From NCBI GenBank assembly GCA_027422505.1, contig JAPQWV010000330.1, forward strand, positions 434,001 through 498,000: DNA of 64,000 nt, written 5' to 3'. Below are positions 10,425-22,513 of the stretch, piece by piece (within the stretch, counting starts at the first letter, position 1; each line of letters starts with the position of its first letter). The stretch is from Craterostigma plantagineum. Its lineage: Eukaryota; Streptophyta; Magnoliopsida; Lamiales; Linderniaceae. The notes beneath the pieces are model-generated. The model was not told the origin of the DNA, did not search any database, and saw nothing but the letters and a program-made list of their open reading frames with translations. The position numbers and the translations under genes were made by a program.

Positions 10425-12584
10425 TTACAATTCCCTCCTTCCTTCATTGCTCAGCTCCCGCTTTATCAACTTCAACGTATCACCAACCTACAAACAGATA
10501 TTATTATCATAAATTAATAACATAGACGTAATAAGGTCGCAGCATGAGATAAGGGAATTCACTCACTGGAAAGTAGCGTGACAAGGCTATTGAATTTCTG
10601 TCCAATTCGACGTATATTTTCTCTAGCACCAACAAAAGGGATTCCACTTGATCTCCAAGCAAATCAACCTATGACCATTTTTTTTAATTTATCCACACGT
10701 GTAAAACATTTTCAAAATCAATATAACAAGAATCATATATATATACACCTCAGTTTCAGCAAGTTTCAGGTTATGACACCTTGAGAAGAAAGCATTCTTG
10801 TACAGCAACTTCCTTGTCCTAACGACAGCTGCTTGTTTGATCAATGAATCCAACCTATGCTTCAATGCACCTAACCTGTAAGCACGCAATCCATTTTCAT
10901 GACTCAAAAAGTCGAGATATAATCAGCACAACAAAATATACCACCTTACGCTGTTGTTCTTCAGATTCTCACGCACAACATGCTCGACTTTCCCGAACAA
11001 CTGCTGAAACTGAACGATCACGGCCACAGCATTCTCCTCGAGGGAAGCGACTCTATCGTTGCTTTCTTTGCAAACGTCGTTTTCTTCCGAGTCCTCCGAT
11101 ACTTCCAAGCTTTCTTCGAGCTCCACCAGCAAGTCTTTGCTCGCGTAGAGCTGCTGCAGGGCCCTCTCGAGCTTCTCGCTCACGGAGCTGAACATGCTCT
11201 CGTCGTCCGTTATCAGCCATTCGATGGCGTCTCTCTCTTCGACCTCCTCGCAGCTCGATATCACCAAGCTGTTGTTTGCGCTTCGCTCCTTTATCTCCGA
11301 GCTCGCGCTGAGCATGAGGTCCTCCTCTGCCTCCAAGCACCTTAGCAGAGAATCGAGCTTCTGAATCAAGCCCTCGTCTCCTTCGATGTCTGATTTCTTG
11401 CATCGCGGGCTTAAGATCCTCGAACGAGGCGTGCATTCTTGGGAACGAGGCGTCGTTCCTTGGAGATGATCGCCGTTGAATTTTCTAGAACGAGGAGTTC
11501 GTTCTTGAGTGTCCAGGAATTTCAGAGCATTTGACTCAGACTTACGACGAACGTGGCTATCTTTAGCCGCCTGAGCGACGATGAACTGGTAAATATCTTC
11601 TCCGATGAGTCTCTCGGCGTCGTAATCCTCTTTCTCCGACTCGAAAGTTCGTGCTAAATCTCTGAGGAATACCTTGTGAAGATCCTCAAGCAGCAGGTTT
11701 TTGATTGATTCCTCGTTAGAACGACCTTGGAGATTACTGATGAACCCTTTCATCAGTATCCTCTCTATATCCTTCTCAACGTTGCACCTCCATTGTCGCT
11801 CCAGAGGTATTGCCCCGGCGCTGCGCATCTTACCGAAAGCGAGGTCGAGCGTTTCCTTCAACACGTCGATGTCCGAACTCATTCGCCCGATCAGCACGTT
11901 TTGGCATTTCGACGGCTTGAATCTCGAATCTCGCTCTGTGATGTTCGAACCTCCGTCTACCTCCTTTTCCAGGAATTCGAAGCTTAGGTTGGGACTCGAA
12001 AGGCGGGACTGCCTCTTTTTTAAGATCATCTCAGAACTCAAGAAGCTTTTCTTCTCATTCTCCAGATTCTGTTTTATGTTCGAAACCTGCAAATCCACCG
12101 TGTTTTTCCATTTAGAGATGTCGAGCAGCTCCGTGCACGCGTCGTGGATGATGGCATTACTCTCTGCAAGGACACCATCGTTCTTACCATTCCCAGGCTC
12201 GAGATTTTCGTTCGAATCAGACAATTCTTGCTCCTTCAATTCTATTGCATCCCTGAGTTCGTTGTCTTTGTCAGCTATGAGAAGCCTCATGTCTCGAATC
12301 CTCCCATGAAGCCAATGTCCGATTTCTGTTAGGTCGGCGAGGATCTTATCTACGCCTCCTCCTCCGAGGATATCTGTCTCCTCCTCCTCTCTAACAATAC
12401 TGAGACCACCCTCCACTAAGATCGAAGCGAGCTCGTAAAATAACGATCTCTTGTGTAAGAACTCGATAGGCCCGTCGTTGGTTTGTAGTTCCCCGTGAGC
12501 TTTGTCCATTGCAGATCTCAGAATTCTCATCACTACCGAATCTGATCTTGACCTGCATTCGATCTGACCAAATATGTCCTCCAT
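10425..12584 (-). CDS. WAP: WPP domain-associated protein (WAP)-like coiled-coil protein
   Basis: Four exons: 12584-10945, 10875-10749, 10668-10567 and 10487-10425, all GT-AG and in frame, giving about 643 residues. The protein is long, charged and helical with extended coiled coils. The small exons encode the block around LYKNAFFSRCHNLKLAETE, then VDLLGDQV and LLLVLEKIYVELD, ending with TLKLIKRELS. This end matches plant WAP, which binds WPP-domain proteins at the nuclear envelope and Golgi. Tomato WAP is longer (about 830 residues), so this copy has less coiled coil. It is divergent from ELP6, with 546 bp between the two start codons. Exon borders were read by eye but keep frame throughout. 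Confidence 0.85.
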
Positions 12585-13130
12585 GATTGGAAATTAAACA
12601 AGAGAGCGAGAGAGTATTGATTGCTTAGATGATTCATATGAATCTTCCAGGAAATGCTAAATTTACTATAAACACGGTTGGAGGAGACAGACATAGACAC
12701 CATTGGATAATTAACAAATTTAAAGATCCAAAGATTCGGCTATATTTAGTGATATTTAACGTTTTCTGTGACACAATTGAGTGTGTGTGCGGGGAATATT
12801 GTATATCACAGAGATGTTTTCTGGAGAATAAGGCATGATCTTGCAAGATTGCCAATTAAAAAGTGCAGAGCAATGTGAATCTTTATGGCCTGAAATTTGA
12901 ACATTGAAAAAAGGCAGTTATCAATACTATATAACATCCGTTCAATTTTTGCCTGGTCCATAATTAAAATTTTTAAGCCCAAAGCCCAAATTCACTAGAT
13001 ATTATTAGTAAGTTGTTGAGAATTTTAAACGAATTTTTGTATTATGAAAAAAATCATTCGCTTAGTGTTGAGAGTTGTAACATCGAAGTTGCTGTAAACC
13101 CTAGATTCCATCCCTGTTGTAAGGCAGAAC
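12585..13130. promoter_or_regulatory. Bidirectional promoter region of WAP and ELP6
   Basis: These 546 bp separate the divergent ATGs. On the ELP6 side there is a telo-box (AAACCCTAG at 13097-13105) about 26 bases before the ATG. Further up are two GCCCA repeats (AAGCCCAAAGCCCAAAT, about 12975-12991), which are TGGGCT (site II) elements on the other strand. Both motif types are typical of genes expressed in dividing cells; their use here is inference. Confidence 0.55.
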
Positions 13131-14592
13131 ATGGCGAACCAGCGGCAAAACAGCCTCCTCGACGAGGCCGTGGCGGCGACCGATGGGTTTATGATCGTAG
13201 TCGAGGACTGCGTGGAGACAAGCGGTGCTTTCGTCGTCCACCACCTGCTCAAGCGTGCCCTTGATCGTCAGTCGTCGGACGTCGTCGTTTTCGCCTCGTT
13301 CGCGCACCCATTCTCCCATTACGACCGCATTCTTCGCAGGATGGTAGCTTGAACTTTCATTTTAAAAATGTCTTCTTTTTTATTAAGCATGAATTTTATC
13401 CCATATCATTAATGTATCGGCTAAATTAGAGCTCCCTGAGAAAAAGAAATTTACTGATCTTACTTGTGTTGATAGGCAATAATATGATATCCATGTTTTT
13501 TTGAGTGCTAAGATACGAAGCTGCTAAAATGTTAGGGCTGCAACTTACTTGCCCAACGGGATGCTAAGAGATTGTTTTTCCTCGACATGCTTTCGGGGGA
13601 CAGACACGGTGAGTCCCATTTATTGAAAATTACGGAGTTTTTCTTAAAGGTTTTTCTTTTATCACGATGATCAATGTGTTTTATCATTTCAATTTGTGAT
13701 TGATTAAACTAGTTCGGATTAGGCAATAGCTGTGATTTTGTAAAGTTGAAATAGTCTCTATGTGGATTGCTATTCCTTCAGATTAATCAACGTCTATTGT
13801 TTCATTCACTAATAATTGATTAAGCTACGCTGCATCACAGTTCTGAATTTGTACTGCAATTATAACCGTATTTGTTGGAAATTTGTCAAATGATGTTACA
13901 ATCTATGTTTGCTGTCGTTGTTAGAAAGAAACCAATGGAAAACGAGCGAAGATTTACTTGTTACATTGTATGGAAAAATTCAGAAGGCTGTCGAGATCTG
14001 TGAGTCCCCTGAAGCCGGACAACAAATCACTATAATGATTGACGACGTGTCTCTCATGGAAGTGGATGCTAAGGGTTCCTCAAACCTTGTCCTGGACTTC
14101 TTACATTACTGCTGCACCTTAAGAACTCAATACGTAAGTATTCCTCATGCCTTCTCCTTCCCTCTTTTCCGTAACTCGCTCGATGTTTATGTTGTCCACA
14201 ACGTCTGTTCATGATTAGGGGTGTTCGCTCATTATTCTCAATCACCACGATGTGTATGCAACATCTGATGGACCAAATATGCTTTTATTACAATTGGAGC
14301 ACACAGCTGATATTCTAATGAAAGTCCAACCTCTAGCAACTGGTTTGGCAGCTGATGTCCATGGACAGGCACGATTTTGTTTGCTCGAAACGTCTGTTAA
14401 AAGCATATATTAGTTCGCATATATGTAACTGACTTGCAAGCATATATATATGATCGTTTTTCTTGGCAGTTGACTGTGCTAAACAAAGGGCGTGGTGGTC
14501 TGCTCGACTTGTCGAAGAACAAGGTCAACAATTTCCAGTTCAGGATTAAGGATAACACGGTCGAGTATTTCTACCCCGGAAGTCGCAGCTGA
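13131..14592 (+). CDS. ELP6: Elongator complex protein 6
   Basis: Five exons: 13131-13343, 13536-13608, 13925-14133, 14219-14368 and 14470-14592, giving 255 residues (plant ELP6 is about 260). ELP6 is a RecA-fold subunit without catalytic residues. It forms the Elp456 ring with ELP4 and ELP5, and Elongator modifies wobble uridines in tRNA. Recognisable stretches are [44 protein letters not shown] and [13 protein letters not shown]. The fourth intron (14369-14469) appears to start with GC: the reading frame needs CAG|GCACGA, and the nearby GT sites break the frame. The start codon has a telo-box just upstream. Confidence 0.92.
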
Positions 14593-15135
14593 AGTTCTTG
14601 TTAGAAGAGTTAAAATGGAAGTCTTGTTGTGTACTGACATGGGGAAATTATATTTTTGCTAATCCGTATATATGTCTCCAAGGTTTTATCTGAGGTTTGC
14701 GTTGTGTAAGAGAATTTGTCTCCAAATTGCAGATGTAATTCATAATTTCTCGACTTCCTGAAGAAATGGTACGGGGTTATATTTTCTAAAAACTCGACGT
14801 TTTTAACACAAACAGCATTGAATGCTACTGTACTGTATAATCTACCGAGATTTGTGCTTTGCTACAATTATCAATAGCAAAAATAAATTATTTGATGCTT
14901 CTTCAAGCAGTAATAAGAAATGAAAAGAAAGGAAAAATTATTCCTTCCGCTCGATTCGCACAAAAGAAAAGTTAAGTAAAATGTTTCTTTAATCACAAAG
15001 AAAATACCCCAAATGAACAATTATAAATGTTAAACGGAAAGTCTTCTTCACAGTTCCTCTCCTGTAAACTCTACTTGAAAGGGTATAAAGCAGCAAAGCA
15101 GCTCTCAGTCTCTGATCTGAGTCGTCTTCTCAACA
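14593..15135. other. ELP6 3' flank and LTA4H promoter
   Basis: AT-rich spacer between two plus-strand genes. No ORF or RNA gene is seen. Confidence 0.6.
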
Positions 15136-17445
15136 ATGGCTCCAATTGATCCTCATTCATACACAGACTCGAGCCACCCACTCACTACCCACGTCTCCCT
15201 CTCTCTCTACTTCTCCTTCCCCACCCAAACCCTCCTCTCCTCCGCCGTCCTAAGCCTACCCGCCGCCCACGCCGGAGAACTCACCCTCGACACCCGCTCA
15301 CTCACCCTCGCCTCCGCCCTTACCTACCCCGATCCCAATCCTACGCCCCTACCCTACACCCAACCGCCCACCGCCGACCCCGTACTGGGAACCCCTCTAA
15401 CCCTCAACCTCTCGAACCACTCCCAAGTCCTTTTACTCTACCAAACCACCCCTCAATCGTCGGCCCTCCAATGGCTCACTCCTATTCAGACCCTCACGAA
15501 GAAACACCCCTTCGTGTACACTCAGTGCCAGTCCATCCACGCGCGCTCGATCTTCCCCTGCCAGGACACGCCGGCCGCGCGGGTGACCTACACCGCCAAG
15601 CTCAACATCCCTAAGAACCTCACGGCGGTCATGGCTGCCAGACACGTGGCCAGAAGAGACCCCGTCCCAGGGGAACACGGAGGCGCGTGTGAGGACGCGC
15701 TGTGGTGCTCGGAGGACAGGATCGTCGAAGAATTCGTCATGGAGCAGCCGATTCCGCCGTACCTGTTCGCCTTCGCTGTTGGGGAATTAGGGTTTAGGGA
15801 TTTGGGATCGAGGAGTAGGGTTTATGCTGAAATTGGGGGAAATCTTTTGGACGAGGCTGCGAGGGAATTTTCAGGCACGGAAGCCATGATTACCGTCGGC
15901 GAGGAGCTGTTTGGGAGATACGAGTGGGAGAGGTTCGACTTGCTTGTTCTGCCTCCAAGCTTTCCTTATGGAGGAATGGAGAATCCGAGGATGGTCTTTT
16001 TGACGCCTACTGTGATCAAAGGCGATGCGAGTGGTGGACAGGTCGTGGCCCATGAGCTCGCTCATAGTTGGACGGGGAATTTGATCACAAACAAGAACAA
16101 CGACCATTTTTGGTTGAACGAGGTATATCTTTTTGATATGATTGGATTTGGTTAAGATATTTTTTGTTGGGAGTCCATGCAACTACATATGTTTCTTTGT
16201 TCTTGTGTGGAAAACTGAGGGTTGTGCTTTGTTGGACTTGTGGAGAGAACTCATACTTGTTATAAAGATGGAATCTTTATACGATTTCTGGATCGCTTTT
16301 CTTGGCTTCAGTTTCCGTCACCCCCTAACCTCTACATGAGTATTTTCAGCATCATTTTCAGATTCTTCATTAAATTCGTGTTTGTAGGGCTTCACTACCT
16401 ATGCAGAACGACGAATAGTCGAGGCTGTGCAAGGAAAGGAGCGTGCTGCGCTGAGCATTGGAATCGGTTGGAGAGGCCTTCTTGCAGAGACGGATAGGTT
16501 TAAAGACAACATGGAATTCACTAAACTGAAAACTAATCAAGAAGGCGTGGACCCCGACGATGTGTATTCTCAAGTTCCTTACGAGAAAGGATTCCAATTT
16601 CTATGGCGTATTGAGAGAGAGGCAAGCACAACTTGGGCACTCTTATGTGTAATTTTTCCTCACGTTCTTTTAATTGTTTAAGACGCATTCTTTTCTGTGC
16701 ATTAACAGATTGGCAGGCCTGCATTTGATGAGTTCCTAAAGAAGTATATCGCCACGTTCAAGTTCAAATCCATCGACACCGACACGTTTCTTGATTTCCT
16801 CAAGTCTAATATTCCAGGAATTGAAAGCCGCATCGATTTGGAACTATGGACCGAGGGTACTGGCATACCTTCAGATGCAATGGAACCCGTCTCTGATATC
16901 TATACGAAGATTGTGTCTTTGGCCAATGAGTTCAAGTCGGGTAGAGTGCCCAACGATGATGAAGTTGCCGACTGGGGAGGCCAAGAATGGGAGCTTTTCC
17001 TGGAAAACCTACCTAAATCCGTCGAAGCTTCACAGGCACTATTTTGTTCTTGAAGAACCACTGATCTAATATATATCATCTTTCGAAAATTTCAGATCTG
17101 TGACTTTGGTTATCTTCTTGTGTTCTTCATCCTCGATGTTTATGGTAGGTCTCGGCCTTGGATGCGCGCTATAGGCTTTCTGAGTCTAAGGACTATGAGG
17201 TGAAGGTGGCGTTTCTCCAGATTGCTATCAGTGCAAGGTGCAGCAGTTACTACGCTGAAGTCGAGAAAACTCTGAAACAAGTGGGAAGGATGAGGTATCT
17301 CCGCAGGCTCTACAATGCATTCGTGCAAGGCAATGGTAAGGAAGAAGAGAAGGTATTTGCTAAGAGGGTTTTCTCAGAAGCGCGGGATTGTTATCACCCT
17401 ATAGCTCAAGGAGTCGTAGAGGCCATTTTTGCCAAACATACCTAA
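15136..17445 (+). CDS. LTA4H: Leukotriene A4 hydrolase homologue (M1 metallopeptidase)
   Basis: Four exons: 15136-16122, 16388-16621, 16709-17035 and 17149-17445, giving 614 residues, the normal length. It is a soluble M1-family zinc aminopeptidase with epoxide hydrolase homology. The exopeptidase motif GGMEN is at residues 279-283. Zinc ligands are HELAH at 306-310, with the third ligand E329 exactly 18 residues on, at the very end of exon 1. The C-terminal helical domain is complete and ends at a normal stop. Introns 2 and 3 seem to start with GC (GAG|GCAAGC and CAG|GCACTA); both are phase 0, and no GT site nearby keeps the frame. The plant substrate is unknown; peptides are likely. Confidence 0.95.
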
Positions 17446-17871
17446 GAGTGAAGCATCCCCGCGACAATCTTTGCATGCTTCTTCCCTTTTTTTTTTTATT
17501 ACATAAGCTCGGGTATGTAGATGAATGAACGAACGAACGACCATCCCGGCAATTATCGTATCTGTAGGGTTTATTAAACTGAAAAATTAGTGTTATGACT
17601 GCTGCATTGGTATTTTATGTTGCTTGCTTGATTGACTACCCAGGATTTTGGTGTAATCCTAAGGGGTAATTCTATTCTATCACATAGGCCATTTTACGCT
17701 GAATTATCCTGACATTCGTAAGATCTTTATTTCCTTCATCGGTCTCTGTTTTGCTCTTGGATTGTTTGGTTTTCTTACTGGTATTGGTATTTTTCATCGA
17801 TGTCCTAAGTGAAAATAAAGTTCATACAAGATATTTCTACGTTGGATTACAAGTTCCACGCATTACATCTA

Positions 17872-17896
17872 TGGGCCGCACGATTTTCTCGGCCCA
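17872..17896. promoter_or_regulatory. Pair of site II (TGGGCC) elements
   Basis: TGGGCC at 17872-17877 and its reverse complement GGCCCA at 17891-17896 lie upstream of the complex I subunit gene. TGGGCY site II motifs are common in promoters of plant nuclear genes for oxidative phosphorylation, which fits the downstream gene. Confidence 0.6.
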
Positions 17897-17989
17897 TTAT
17901 CCATTAAAGAAGAAATCACCCCAGCGGGTAAAGACGAGAGCCCCAGTGGCAGTATGTAATTACGGAAACAGTAGTTCATAGTGTTCGAA

Positions 17990-18635
17990 TCGTTACGGAG
18001 ATTTGTTTTCATCTATCAGCTGGAGGAGAAAGTGTAGAGAAGAAAAGGCAACAATCGAGGTGGGTAATCTTATCTTGGTGAATGTTTCTCTTTTTGGTGG
18101 TCATCATTATCTATTTTTTGGGTTGTATACTCCTAAGTATTGGTCTATTTTTTTTTTCAATCCAAATTTATCATGAATTGCAAGCTTATTTAAGTGTGTA
18201 TGCCAAGTAATTGGTGATTTTTCATCGTCGAGAGAAGATTATACATTAGAAATTTTGGTTTGCCTCCAATTCGATGCCATGTTAAATTTTGCGTGTTTCG
18301 AATAAATTAGTTGCAGGTGGAATTGTATCTTCTTTCTTTGATCCGATTGATCACTGCCGTGCGAGCTTGTAATTACTGGTTTGGTAATGCAATTGAGCTA
18401 GGATCAGTTGGTTAATAATTTGTAACACTTGATTTCCCTTTGCTTGCTCACTGGTCGTCCACTAATTTTTATGGCAAATGGTTTTTACAGGAAATTATCT
18501 CAATTCAAAAGCATGTGTAGTTGAATGATTTATTTATAGCTCAGTAGTAGAGTGTTGAATAAAGACCTTGTACTTAATGTGCTTATGAATGAAAGCGGTG
18601 CTTGTGATTATGGTTTTGATGTCTGTTAATACAGA
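17990..18635 (+). other. Probable 5' UTR exon and leader intron of NDUFA8
   Basis: A donor-like AATCGAG|GTGGGTAATC near 18058 and the acceptor AATACAG just before the ATG suggest a leader intron of about 575 bp. The T-rich sequence between them fits an intron. This is inference from splice signals only. Confidence 0.45.
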
Positions 18636-19389
18636 ATGGCGAGCACGATAGATGTGACTGGAGAGCAAGTCCCGACGTCATCTGTTCTGATGGCAGCAGC
18701 AAAGCACATTGGAACAAAATGCCGTGGTGAGAATGTGGCTTTCCTCAAATGCAAGAAGGAGGATCCAAATCCTGAGAAATGCCTCGAAAAAGGGCGCTTG
18801 GTTACGCAATGCGTGCTTCACCTGTAAGTATTGTTGCATAAATGGTATGGGAGCACTGTTTTCTGGCCAGGACATTTTCAGCTCGTTTCTCATTACACTT
18901 CTGTGGATGGATCCAATTTGAATCGTTGCTGAATTCACCATCATTGGTTTATCTAGTTTTGAATGTGCTGTCTGGAAACTGATTTCAAATTTGACTTATT
19001 TCTCCTTTTCCTTGAGCTTGCAAGTACATGATGCCCAAAGCCATCACCTATGCATCACTGTTGGACCACACTAATCACTCCTTGCATCACCACTACTGCA
19101 TCTGGAAAAAAAGGCTCTTAGTCTCTTTTGAAGACTACTTCACATCCTATTTTGTTAATGGCTGACCCTATTCTTTAGCTCTGTGTGATGAATCCAAAAG
19201 TTGTATCGCTATATCATATACATTGAATAAAGGGTCACTTGGTAATGTGTTATGTGCAGGTTGAAAGATCTTCACCAGACCTGCAACAAGGAGCTTGATT
19301 CGTATGCTGGGTGCATGTACTACCACACCAACGAATTCGAATTCTGTCGTGAAGAACAGAAGGCCTTTGAGAAGGCTTGTCCATTCTGA
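18636..19389 (+). CDS. NDUFA8: NADH dehydrogenase 1 alpha subcomplex subunit 8 (complex I)
   Basis: Two exons, 18636-18823 and 19260-19389, giving 105 residues, as in the Arabidopsis 8-B isoform. It is an accessory subunit of mitochondrial complex I on the intermembrane-space side. The spaced cysteines of a double CHCH domain are visible: C-x9-C in KCRGENVAFLKC, C-x9-C in KCLEKGRLVTQC, C-x9-C in TCNKELDSYAGC and C-x10-C in FCREEQKAFEKAC. Such proteins enter mitochondria by the MIA40 disulfide relay and need no cleaved presequence, and none is seen. Upstream site II elements agree with this role. Confidence 0.95.
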
Positions 19390-20339
19390 TATAGCATGCA
19401 TGCATGCGTAAATGCCCTCTGACTCTAATAATAAAACTTCATCCCTGGTTCTGAAGGGCAGAAAAACGATTCCTATTTTCTTGAACTTGCTGTTTTTCTG
19501 CATGACGAGTTCTTGTGTTGTGAAAAGTTTATTGCAGAACATCGACATGGGTCATGGATTGATGTCGGGCAGTTCAGTTTGCTAAATTTATCGGTCACTT
19601 TTTTGAAATGATCTGTTCATGTGGTTTTTTTTTCCACTTATATCAGACATAAATCCCAACAATGGACTGTGTCTGGACACAATATGTGATGCTAATTGCT
19701 ATGTTTGGATGGGAAGATGATAATATGACCAACGAGATTGAAATTTGAAATTAGACTCCCAAGGACCGTGGGAGGTGAGAGCCAACTAAAAGACATAGTT
19801 CAACTTATCACGTATAATCGCTTAGCCCTAGTCAACGTTTATAAAAACTTGGGCCCAAATTCACGCACGCATGATATCAGGATTCAGGACTACGAAGAAA
19901 AATAAATTAATTACCTATTAATAATAAATCCAGCATCATCCATCATTTCATTTAACAATCAGGAACTAATAATGATTAACTTATTTCCTGTGCCAGTGAT
20001 ATTAAATACAGCGTCATCCATAAGTTAATGATCATTAAATTCGAAATCCAGAAAAAAACAAAACCATTAAATGACCAATCATTATCCAATTCGAAGAGGA
20101 AAATATGTATTTGAGCAAGTAAACAACATAATAATCCGCCCCAAAATACATCAAAAGGACAAAATGAAAAAGACAGCAGCAGCAAACAGGCGCCACAATT
20201 ACGAAAAAAGAAAGGGTTCAAAACAACAGCAAACACATAGAAACATCATTTGGACCATATATATATGACATAAACTTGATATCAATGTAAGGTATTATAT
20301 GGCGCTCCAAGTGATGATGATGATCCATGGGATTATGTA
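19390..20339. other. Convergent 3' flanks
   Basis: This is AT-rich sequence between NDUFA8 (plus) and the RRM gene (minus). No further gene is seen. Confidence 0.6.
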
Positions 20340-21754
20340 TCAGCCAGAGGAAGAAGAAGCAGCGCTTTGATTCGTCGGCTTCTTCACGTACTTCCTCGCC
20401 CATACGTGCTTGCCGTTGATGTTGTATTTAGCCTTGTATGGCGTGACAATCGGACGTATTACTGACAATGATCGACAAACCATCCTCGCATATAGCGCCT
20501 GCTCTCCCTCGGGAACCTCCTGCATAATGACGTCTTCAATGAAGTCCCCGAACTTCCTGCGATAAATACGAATCGGTGCAAAGAAAAGACATAAATATAT
20601 ACGCGACAATCTGGAACAATTAAGCCACGAGTGGTGCTCCAAACATTTTGAAGTTAGGTAATAATACCCGTAGAAGATAGATTCTACTATTATTGCCGAC
20701 AGCCGACTATGCACATATCATATAATCATATGCAATCTAAACATCATCACCGATTCGCCAAATTCTACAATTAATATACAACATCAATCAATATGCTTTA
20801 CCTCGTGAAGAAATCGCGCACTTCTTCTTCGCTCGTGGGGTACCCCTTCGAGAACGTCAAGAATATAGTTCTATCATCAGGAGCTATTTCTCCCTCATCA
20901 CCTTCAGCCTCTGATGATGCACCATGACCGTCGTCGACAGCCAATAAGCTCTGACCGAAAACCTCAGACAAATCATCAGCCAGCATTATCTTAATAAAAT
21001 TCGGCAAAAGATGGCCCACAGATTCTAGAGGCAAATCCGCCGGAGCACTGACAGCAGCAGGCACATGATGAGACTCCACCAAGGGAACAAACGGCTGCTG
21101 CTGATGGCCAACCATCCCATGGAAGCGATCATTAGATTGATACATCGCCGCCGCCGGGATACTCACCAAGCCATGGCTGCCGCCGCCACCTTGGTGGTGG
21201 CCGAACGGAGCACCGCTGCCAGTGTTTCCACTGGCCATCATGAAAGGACTGTTGTTTATTTGAGAACTGATGAGCATATGGTTCTGAAGTATGTCACTGA
21301 ATGCCCGAGGGCAAATGGTGGCTAAGACCTCAGTCACTCCCTTCGAAACCTCAGCACGGTTCTCACGGAAGAACTCAAGGCTCAGGGCCGGCCCACGGTT
21401 GATGATCTCTGGTATCAGAGTTATTTCATCGAGACGACCTTCATTGCCTTTAGCTGAAGATGGGTGGTTATTCCTCCCAATGCACCTAAGGCATATCATG
21501 GATTCATCCACCAGCACCTTTACGACCACAAGAGAAAGGCACATGATCTGATGTATGAGGTTCGTGTTATTCAATTCCTGCTCCAGCCACATCCACAGAG
21601 CCATCACATGCAAGAGCTCCATGGGGTTGACAGCCATGTTTCTGACCAGGCGTGCGAACAGCTCTCGGTCGATGGAGTAAAAGAGCTTGAAGGCTTCGTC
21701 TGTAACGATGGTCGTCTCGAAGGGGAATAGTGGGGGTAGTTTCTTGGACTCCAT
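20340..21754 (-). CDS. Plant RRM-like RNA-binding protein
   Basis: Two exons, 21754-20802 and 20556-20340, joined within an Arg codon, giving 389 residues. The N-terminal ~130 residues are helical and hydrophobic (FPFETTIVTDEAFKLFYSID..., then LLHVMALWMWLEQEL). A flexible G/H/Q-rich linker follows. The C-terminal ~85 residues look like one RRM: the strand RTIFLTFSKGYP (RNP2-like), helix SEEEVRDFFTRKFGD, strand IEDVIMQEV, then LYARMV and NGKHVWARKYVKK. I recognise this as a plant family with an N-terminal helical region and a C-terminal RRM, annotated only as RNA-binding proteins. Targets are unknown. The final SAASSSSG tail is low complexity. Confidence 0.85.
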
Positions 21755-22513
21755 TTCTCTTTCTGAGTTTTTTTTTTTTCTCTTCTAGGGTTTTGTCTGT
21801 GGGTGGCTGCTGCTGCTGATGATTGAGTGTGAGTGAGTTTTTTAGGTCTTGGGCGAGGGGTATATATATGTGTGTGTGTGGTTGGTGGGTGTTTTTAGTG
21901 TGTGTGTGTGTGTGGGCGAAGGGTTGTCTTGAAAGGGTGTTGCTGTGCTGGATTATTGTACTGTAATGAAGTTTTTTCCATAACAGTTTCCCTCCCCACC
22001 AACGGCTGTGTTTCTTTGCTGTTCAAAGGAATCGGCAACATATATTTCATGAAGAGGTGTTATTATTATTGGATATTTTGTGATGAGGGGGAATGTACAT
22101 TGACACGTGTTGGTGTAATTCTCCTTGATTCTGTTGTGGAAATTGTATTAATGAGATTGATGACTGAAGAACATATTTCCAGCATATTGCACCTCTGTAA
22201 TATTATTATTCTGTGGAAGAAGACTATGAAGGGTTTTGTTGACTATATAGTGAAAAGACGCTGACGTAGGCGACGGTTCATATTCAAAATTTTCCGGGAA
22301 AGGAGAAATGGAAAAGTTGCTTATTTGAACAACGCGATTATCGAACTTGCAAAAACGTTTTTATAAACTTTGGTTCAATTTTAGAATATCGCTCAAGTGA
22401 GGGGCTCAAGTGCAGTTTTCAGTTCTACTTCTCCAGTCCAGCACATTGAAGAAAAACGTCGCAATTCTCCATTAGAAATCACTCTGGTCAGTAACATATC
22501 GTTGCGCGGGAAC
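21755..22513. other. Divergent promoter region (RRM gene / aminotransferase-like gene)
   Basis: It contains (TG)n stretches near 21870-21915 and no convincing gene. The plus-strand frame through 22397-22514 lacks an upstream ATG, so the aminotransferase start is placed at 22514. Confidence 0.5.

Noticed and set aside
11701..12309. 202-codon plus-strand frame
   Set aside because: Antisense to the WAP-like coiled-coil exon. The serine-rich, domain-free product is a shadow.
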